NCBI RefSeq assembly: GCF_000282095.2
Contig: NZ_AKKC02000010.1
Coordinates: 186,001 to 250,000 of the forward strand
Reading direction: 5' to 3'
From: Rhizobium sp. CF080
Lineage (GTDB): Bacteria > Pseudomonadota > Alphaproteobacteria > Rhizobiales > Rhizobiaceae
DNA length: 64,000 nt
Shown: positions 60,390 through 64,000 of the stretch, piece after piece
Position numbering within the stretch: the stretch's first letter is position 1
Layout of the letters: the number at the start of each line of letters is the position of its first letter
The notes under the pieces: model-generated
What the model was told of the DNA's origin: nothing
Database searches by the model: none
Seen by the model: the letters and a program-made list of their open reading frames with translations, nothing else
Position numbers and translations under genes: made by a program

Positions 60390-60418
60390 TTGCCTCATCC
60401 GCCTTGCACGGTTATACA
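60390..60418 (+). promoter_or_regulatory. Promoter of the candidate leu leader
   Basis: TTGCCT (60390-60395), 17-bp spacer, TATACA (60413-60418). The leader ATG begins eight bases after the -10, the same geometry as at trpL (42491-42528). Confidence 0.6.
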
Positions 60419-60426
60419 CTTCGCTC

Positions 60427-60552
60427 ATGACCATGACAGGCGCAATCATGTCCGACCGTTCGTCTACCCGCCGCTCCGCGGCCGGGACGATGGTATTTGC
60501 GCTTTCCTCGCTTCTTAGCCTCGACCTTACGCGCGGTTGCCGGGTCCGTTGA
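60427..60552 (+). CDS. Candidate leucine leader peptide for leuA attenuation
   Basis: An open frame of 41 codons from the ATG at 60427 (other ATGs at 60433 and 60448). It contains the run ALSSLLSLDL, with five Leu codons in ten, all of CTT or CTC type. The start lies where transcription should begin, so it would be leaderless. After the stop, GAGGAGC (60551-60557) can pair with GCTCCTC (60590-60596) around an inner GC stem. leuA starts 157 bp further on. No long U-tract follows, so whether it works by attenuation or another way is open. Leucine-rich leaders before leuA are known in proteobacteria. Confidence 0.55.
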   Translation: MTMTGAIMSDRSSTRRSAAGTMVFALSSLLSLDLTRGCRVR

Positions 60553-60709
60553 GGAGCGCCCGGCGGCCGAAAGCCCGCCCGGCATAAGAGCTCCTCTCAC
60601 GAACATTCAAGACCAAGCCACAAAAGACCGCTAAAGGTCCGCATCGACGACGGCCAATTTCCCCCTGACGGATGCCGAGCGACGCGTGAAGCGAGAAGAG
60701 ACGACGACA

Positions 60710-62431
60710 ATGGACGCCAAGACTCATTCCCCGAAATCCGGCCATAAATCCGGCATGCCCGACGCGGCGGTGAAATACCGCTCCTATCCCCCCATCAACA
60801 TTCCCGACCGCACCTGGCCTTCGAAGGTCATCGACAAGGCGCCGATCTGGTGTTCGGTCGATCTGCGCGACGGCAATCAGTCGCTGGTCAATCCGATGGG
60901 CCACGACCGCAAGGCCCGCATGTTCAAGCTGCTGCTCGATATGGGCTTCAAGGAAATCGAGATCGGCTTCCCGTCGGCCTCGCAGACCGATTTCGATTTC
61001 GCCCGCTGGTGCGTGGAAGAGGGCGGGGTGCCGGAAGACGTGTCGCTGCAGGTTCTGGTGCAGTGCCGGCCGGAACTGATCACCCGCACCTTCGAATCGC
61101 TGGAAGGCGCCCACAAGCCGATTATCCATTTCTACAATTCGACCTCCGAATTGCAGCGTCGCGTGGTGTTCGCCAAGGACGTCAACGGCATCAAGCAGAT
61201 CGCCGTCGATGCCGCGAAGATGATCACCGACATGGCGGCGAAGGCCGGCGGCGGCTATCGCTTCCAGTATTCACCGGAAAGCTTTACCGGCACCGAGTTG
61301 GAAGTGGCGCTGGAAATCTGCAACGCGGTCACCGAGGTGATCCGGCCGACCGCGGAAGACAAGCTGATCCTCAACCTGCCCTCGACGGTGGAGATGGCGA
61401 CCCCGAACATCTATGCCGACCAGATCGAATGGATGTGCCGCAATCTCGACAACCGCGAAAACATCATCATCTCGCTGCATCCGCATAACGATCGCGGCAC
61501 CGGCATCGCCGCCACTGAACTCGGCCTGATGGCCGGCGCCGACCGTGTCGAAGGCACGCTGTTCGGCAATGGCGAACGCACCGGCAATGTCGACGTGGTG
61601 ACGCTGGCGCTCAACATGTACACGCAGGGTGTCGATCCTGAACTGGATTGCTCCGATATCGAGCGGATCAAGGCCGTCTACGAATATTCCAACCAGATGG
61701 TCATTCCCGAGCGTCACCCTTATGTCGGCGAACTGGTCTATACGGCGTTTTCCGGCTCGCACCAGGATGCGATCAACAAGGGCATGAAGGCGATAAAGGT
61801 CGCCAACCATCCGGTATGGGAAGTGCCTTACCTGCCGATCGATCCGCGCGACGTCGGGCGCTCCTACGAGGCGATCATCCGCATCAATTCGCAGTCGGGC
61901 AAGGGCGGCATCGCCTATATCCTGGCGGAGGATTACGGCCTCAACTTGCCGCGCAACCTGCAGGTCGAGTTCCGCGAGGAAATCCAGCGGATCACCGACG
62001 AAGAGGGCGTGGAGCTTCCCGCCAAGCGTATTTATGAGAGCTTCATCGAGCGCTACGTGGAACAACCCGGCGCACGGCTGAAATTCGTCGACCACCATAC
62101 CTATCCGGCGGGCACTGACCACAAGGGCATCCGCGTCGTCGCCGCCGAGATCATCGATGGCGGCGAGGTGAAGCGGATCGAAGGCAAGGGCACGGGGCCG
62201 ATCGATGGCTTCATCAACGCGCTCTCGACTTATCTCGGCATAGAACTCTCGGTCGCCGACTATTCCGAACATTCGCTGCAGCACGGCTCGAACGCGTCCG
62301 CCATTGCCTATGTGGAGATGGAGCACCCGAACGGAAAACTCTTCGGCGCCGGTATCAACAAGAACATCGTCGCAGCCTCGCTCGAGGCGATCGTCTCGGC
62401 GGCGAACCGGGTGCTGGCGACGAAGGGGTAA
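60710..62431 (+). CDS. leuA: 2-isopropylmalate synthase
   Basis: A 573-residue LeuA of the type 2 (LeuA2) length. The catalytic domain shows SVDLRDGNQSLVNPM, FKEIEIGFPSASQTDFDF, SLHPHNDRGTGIAATELG with the metal-binding His-x-His, and GNGERTGNVDVVTLAL. The C-terminal regulatory domain (about 430-560) begins around RVVAAEIIDGGEVKRIEG and binds leucine for feedback inhibition. It makes 2-isopropylmalate from 2-ketoisovalerate and acetyl-CoA, the first step to leucine. An in-frame GTG at 60686 is an alternative start. A Leu-rich leader lies upstream. Confidence 0.96.
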   Translation: MDAKTHSPKSGHKSGMPDAAVKYRSYPPINIPDRTWPSKVIDKAPIWCSVDLRDGNQSLVNPMGHDRKARMFKLLLDMGFKEIEIGFPSASQTDFDFARWCVEEGGVPEDVSLQVLVQCRPELITRTFESLEGAHKPIIHFYNSTSELQRRVVFAKDVNGIKQIAVDAAKMITDMAAKAGGGYRFQYSPESFTGTELEVALEICNAVTEVIRPTAEDKLILNLPSTVEMATPNIYADQIEWMCRNLDNRENIIISLHPHNDRGTGIAATELGLMAGADRVEGTLFGNGERTGNVDVVTLALNMYTQGVDPELDCSDIERIKAVYEYSNQMVIPERHPYVGELVYTAFSGSHQDAINKGMKAIKVANHPVWEVPYLPIDPRDVGRSYEAIIRINSQSGKGGIAYILAEDYGLNLPRNLQVEFREEIQRITDEEGVELPAKRIYESFIERYVEQPGARLKFVDHHTYPAGTDHKGIRVVAAEIIDGGEVKRIEGKGTGPIDGFINALSTYLGIELSVADYSEHSLQHGSNASAIAYVEMEHPNGKLFGAGINKNIVAASLEAIVSAANRVLATKG

Positions 62432-62460
62432 GCCCTCGTTACCACATAGCTATAGGAGAG

Positions 62461-62490
62461 AAGCCGCCTGATTCTTCGGGCGGCTTTTTT
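62461..62490 (+). terminator. Intrinsic terminator of leuA
   Basis: AAGCCGCC (62461-62468) pairs with GGCGGCTT (62479-62486) and continues as TTTTG. The stem is the same eight bases as the trp attenuator at 42611. Confidence 0.9.
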
Positions 62491-62506
62491 GATTCGCAGG
62501 GCGGGA

Positions 62507-62605
62507 TTACTTGCTCGACGTCGCGCTGGCGAACGCAAGGGCGGCGGCAAAGACGGCAAATGCGCCCACGATGAAGCTGACGACAACTATAGTTTCGATT
62601 GGCAT
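62507..62605 (-). CDS. 32-residue conserved-type membrane peptide
   Basis: The ATG at 62605 has GGAGG six bases upstream and the frame ends at TAA after 32 codons. The product is MPIETIVVVSFIVGAFAVF followed by AAALAFASATSSK: one predicted membrane helix covering almost the whole peptide. Peptides of this size and pattern (MPIETIVVVSxIVxAFxxFAxxLAFA) are familiar from rhizobial genomes as unnamed small membrane proteins. It converges with the leuA terminator. Function unknown; small single-helix proteins often regulate a larger membrane partner. Confidence 0.8.
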   Translation of the reverse strand: MPIETIVVVSFIVGAFAVFAAALAFASATSSK

Positions 62606-62684
62606 GGTTGACCTCCACTGGTTTCAACGGAGGTTATGCCGAAGCCATGGATCCGGGATTGAGCTAGATCAACCGCGCCGCGGC

Positions 62685-63530
62685 CTAGATCAGCCCCGCA
62701 GCCTTGGCCGCGATATCGTCGAGATCGGCCGCCGAGGAGGGGCCGACGACCATGTAGGTGGCGAGCGGCGTGGCCCAGGAGACGAGGCTGGTGTCGTTGC
62801 GGATTTCCTCGATTGAGCGGTTGCCCTCCGGCCGGATCTTGGTGAAGGAAATGGCGATCACGTCGCCGTCCCCATCGCCGTCGGTGCGCCGGTAGAGAAG
62901 CTGGCCGACCGGCGTACCGCCGGCGGCAAACAGGCGGGCGCCCTCAAAGGTCAGGCCGCTGTCGCTGAGATCGGGGATGCGGAAACCGACGCCGGTATTG
63001 GTGGTCAGCCATTCGAGGATATCGGCCGGCCGCTCGGCCGGGATTTCGGCGAGATGATTGGTCTGGCGCGCATAGAGGCGGTAATGGGCGATGATATCGT
63101 CCAGCCAGTCGCGGCTGCTGACGCCGGGCATGGAAAACGCCGAAAATTGCGCCGCGGCCCCATTGCCACCGATCATATAACCGATGCCGCCTCCGAGCAC
63201 GAAAACCAGGGCGCAAGCGGCAATCGCCTGCAGGCCGGACGGTTTGAAGGAAAGCGTCGGACGCGGCGCCTGCGGCAGGCGTATGGCCCGGCGCGGCAGC
63301 GGCGCATTCTTGATCGTGCGCACCAGATCGAGCGGAACCGGTTCCTTCAGCATGTCGTCGAAGGCGCGCCGGCCGAGGTCGGCGCCGCGCTTCAGCGCAT
63401 CGTGCAGGGACCGGGCCTGCGGGTCGTTGACCAGCAGTTCCTCGATATCATGCCTTTCCTCGTCGCTGGTCTGGACGTCGGCAAAGGCGGAAAGCCGCAA
63501 TTCGAGTGGTGACGGCTGGGGGATGGTCAT
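62685..63530 (-). CDS. Anti-sigma factor (membrane-anchored, ECF partner)
   Basis: A 281-residue protein started at the ATG at 63530, two bases after the sigma stop. A cytoplasmic N-terminal part (about 1-100) with a zf-HC2-like pattern (LELRLSAFADVQTSDEERHDIEELL) leads to one membrane helix (about 110-130; LQAIAACALVFVLGGGIGYMIGG). The periplasmic part holds WLTTNTGVGFRIPDLSDSGLTF and GDVIAISFTKI. It lacks the Cys/His zinc pair of classical ZAS proteins. It should hold the sigma factor of the gene before it until a periplasmic signal releases it. Confidence 0.87.
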   Translation of the reverse strand: MTIPQPSPLELRLSAFADVQTSDEERHDIEELLVNDPQARSLHDALKRGADLGRRAFDDMLKEPVPLDLVRTIKNAPLPRRAIRLPQAPRPTLSFKPSGLQAIAACALVFVLGGGIGYMIGGNGAAAQFSAFSMPGVSSRDWLDDIIAHYRLYARQTNHLAEIPAERPADILEWLTTNTGVGFRIPDLSDSGLTFEGARLFAAGGTPVGQLLYRRTDGDGDGDVIAISFTKIRPEGNRSIEEIRNDTSLVSWATPLATYMVVGPSSAADLDDIAAKAAGLI

Positions 63531-63532
63531 CC

Positions 63533-64000
63533 TCACGCTCTCCGCTCGTTCGTTTCCGCGGCGATGGCCGCCAGGCTGAGACGTGCGGCGCAAAGGCGGG
63601 TGGCGAAGAGATCGGGCTGGATGCCGAGGATGGCGGCGGCTTCGGCATAAGCAAAGCCTTCCACATCGGCGAGCAGAAAGACGCTCGCCAGCCCGTCCGG
63701 CAGACAGGCGAGCGCGTTCGACTGGCGGGCGTTTTCAGCCGAGGAAGCGTCGTCGGCGGCATTGCCCTCAGCGCGCCGACGCTTCTTTGCCTCATCGGTG
63801 AAGGTGCTGCGGATCATGCTGAAAAGCCAGCTTTCCAGCCGGCCTTCGCCCTTCCAGTGATGGCTCTTCTGGATTGCCCGCCCGGCTGCTTCACGCACCA
63901 GGTCATCGGCCTCGGCAGCACTTCCCGTCAGCGTCAGCGCAAAACGGCGCAGGCGCGGCAGGAGCGCTACGAGATCGCGCCGGATGTCGGTCAATGGGCT
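63533..64000 (-). CDS. ECF RNA polymerase sigma factor, open at the window edge
   Basis: The frame has its stop at 63533-63535 and runs to the edge; the first candidate start is the TTG at 63994 (MTDIRRDLVALLPRLRRFAL), and an earlier start could lie beyond. Sigma-2 is recognisable (TGSAAEADDLVREAAGRAI, LESWLFSMIRSTFTDEAKK). Sigma-4 has LADVEGFAYAEAAAILGIQPDLFATRLCAARLSL. It is a small (about 150-residue) ECF sigma with its anti-sigma encoded immediately downstream, the standard arrangement for release by an envelope signal. Confidence 0.88.
   Translation of the reverse strand, partial: SPLTDIRRDLVALLPRLRRFALTLTGSAAEADDLVREAAGRAIQKSHHWKGEGRLESWLFSMIRSTFTDEAKKRRRAEGNAADDASSAENARQSNALACLPDGLASVFLLADVEGFAYAEAAAILGIQPDLFATRLCAARLSLAAIAAETNERRA

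Noticed and set aside
1..64000. tRNA, rRNA, prophage or insertion sequence
   Set aside because: No cloverleaf, 16S/23S, integrase, transposase or phage structural gene was recognised by reading; a tRNA scan would be needed to exclude a missed tRNA.

Overview
The window reads as chromosomal DNA of a GC-rich member of the Rhizobiaceae (Rhizobium / Sinorhizobium / Agrobacterium group). The pointers are a fused anthranilate synthase trpE(G) behind a Trp leader peptide, a choXWV choline importer, a NolR-type ArsR regulator, a pseudoazurin, an Atu4866-family protein, a RirA-type iron box in front of a TonB receptor, and palindromic intergenic repeats of the RIME kind. The genus cannot be fixed from this stretch. 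No rRNA, tRNA, CRISPR array, prophage or classical insertion sequence was seen. Most of the window is ordinary housekeeping and catabolic DNA with short intergenic gaps.

Layout. 1-5 kb: a truncated polysaccharide deacetylase, a YfgM-like TPR membrane protein and der, a RIME repeat, a family 4 glycosyltransferase and an orphan membrane protein. 5-15 kb: OsmC protein, KDG kinase, a GH13 alpha-glucosidase, an AraC regulator divergent from a two-gene Atu4866 unit, a PIN/ribbon-helix-helix toxin-antitoxin pair, adenine deaminase, and a threonine-dehydratase-like gene divergent from its Lrp-type regulator. 15-22 kb: a LivK-type binding protein, an OhrR-like MarR gene divergent from a haloperoxidase-type hydrolase, a small lipoprotein, an omega-aminotransferase, and a GAF-PAS-GAF sensor kinase with its receiver. 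22-32 kb: nolR, a HugZ-type haem protein, choXWV, tdk, pseudoazurin, a conserved pair ending in a DUF2333 protein, and PAS and LuxR regulators. 32-42 kb: putR/putA, a haem-type TonB receptor, fhs, a glyoxalase-fold protein, a DUF559 nuclease gene sitting between long inverted repeats, and an extensin-like protein. 42-52 kb: trpL-trpE(G) with two trailing genes, a frameshifted autotransporter, a CDF transporter overlapping queF, DUF2076, HupE and a ClpP homologue. 52-64 kb: a MerR/P-loop ATPase fusion, two GGDEF proteins around a methyltransferase, a BenE transporter, a nonsense-mutated antitoxin, leuA with a candidate Leu leader, a 32-residue membrane peptide and an ECF sigma/anti-sigma pair.

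Regulation is unusually readable. Two amino-acid pathway genes (trpE(G), leuA) carry leader peptides whose start codons lie at the position expected for the transcription start, so both look leaderless. Divergent regulators (MarR, Lrp) have paired, evenly spaced inverted repeats. Iron (TGA-N9-TCA) and oxygen (TTGAT-N4-GTCAA) boxes precede the TonB receptor and pseudoazurin. The candidate most worth following as a new system is the DUF559 cassette at 40519-41055. It is a nuclease-fold gene fitted almost exactly between about 64-bp inverted RIME-type ends, formally like the REP/RAYT arrangement but with an unrelated enzyme.
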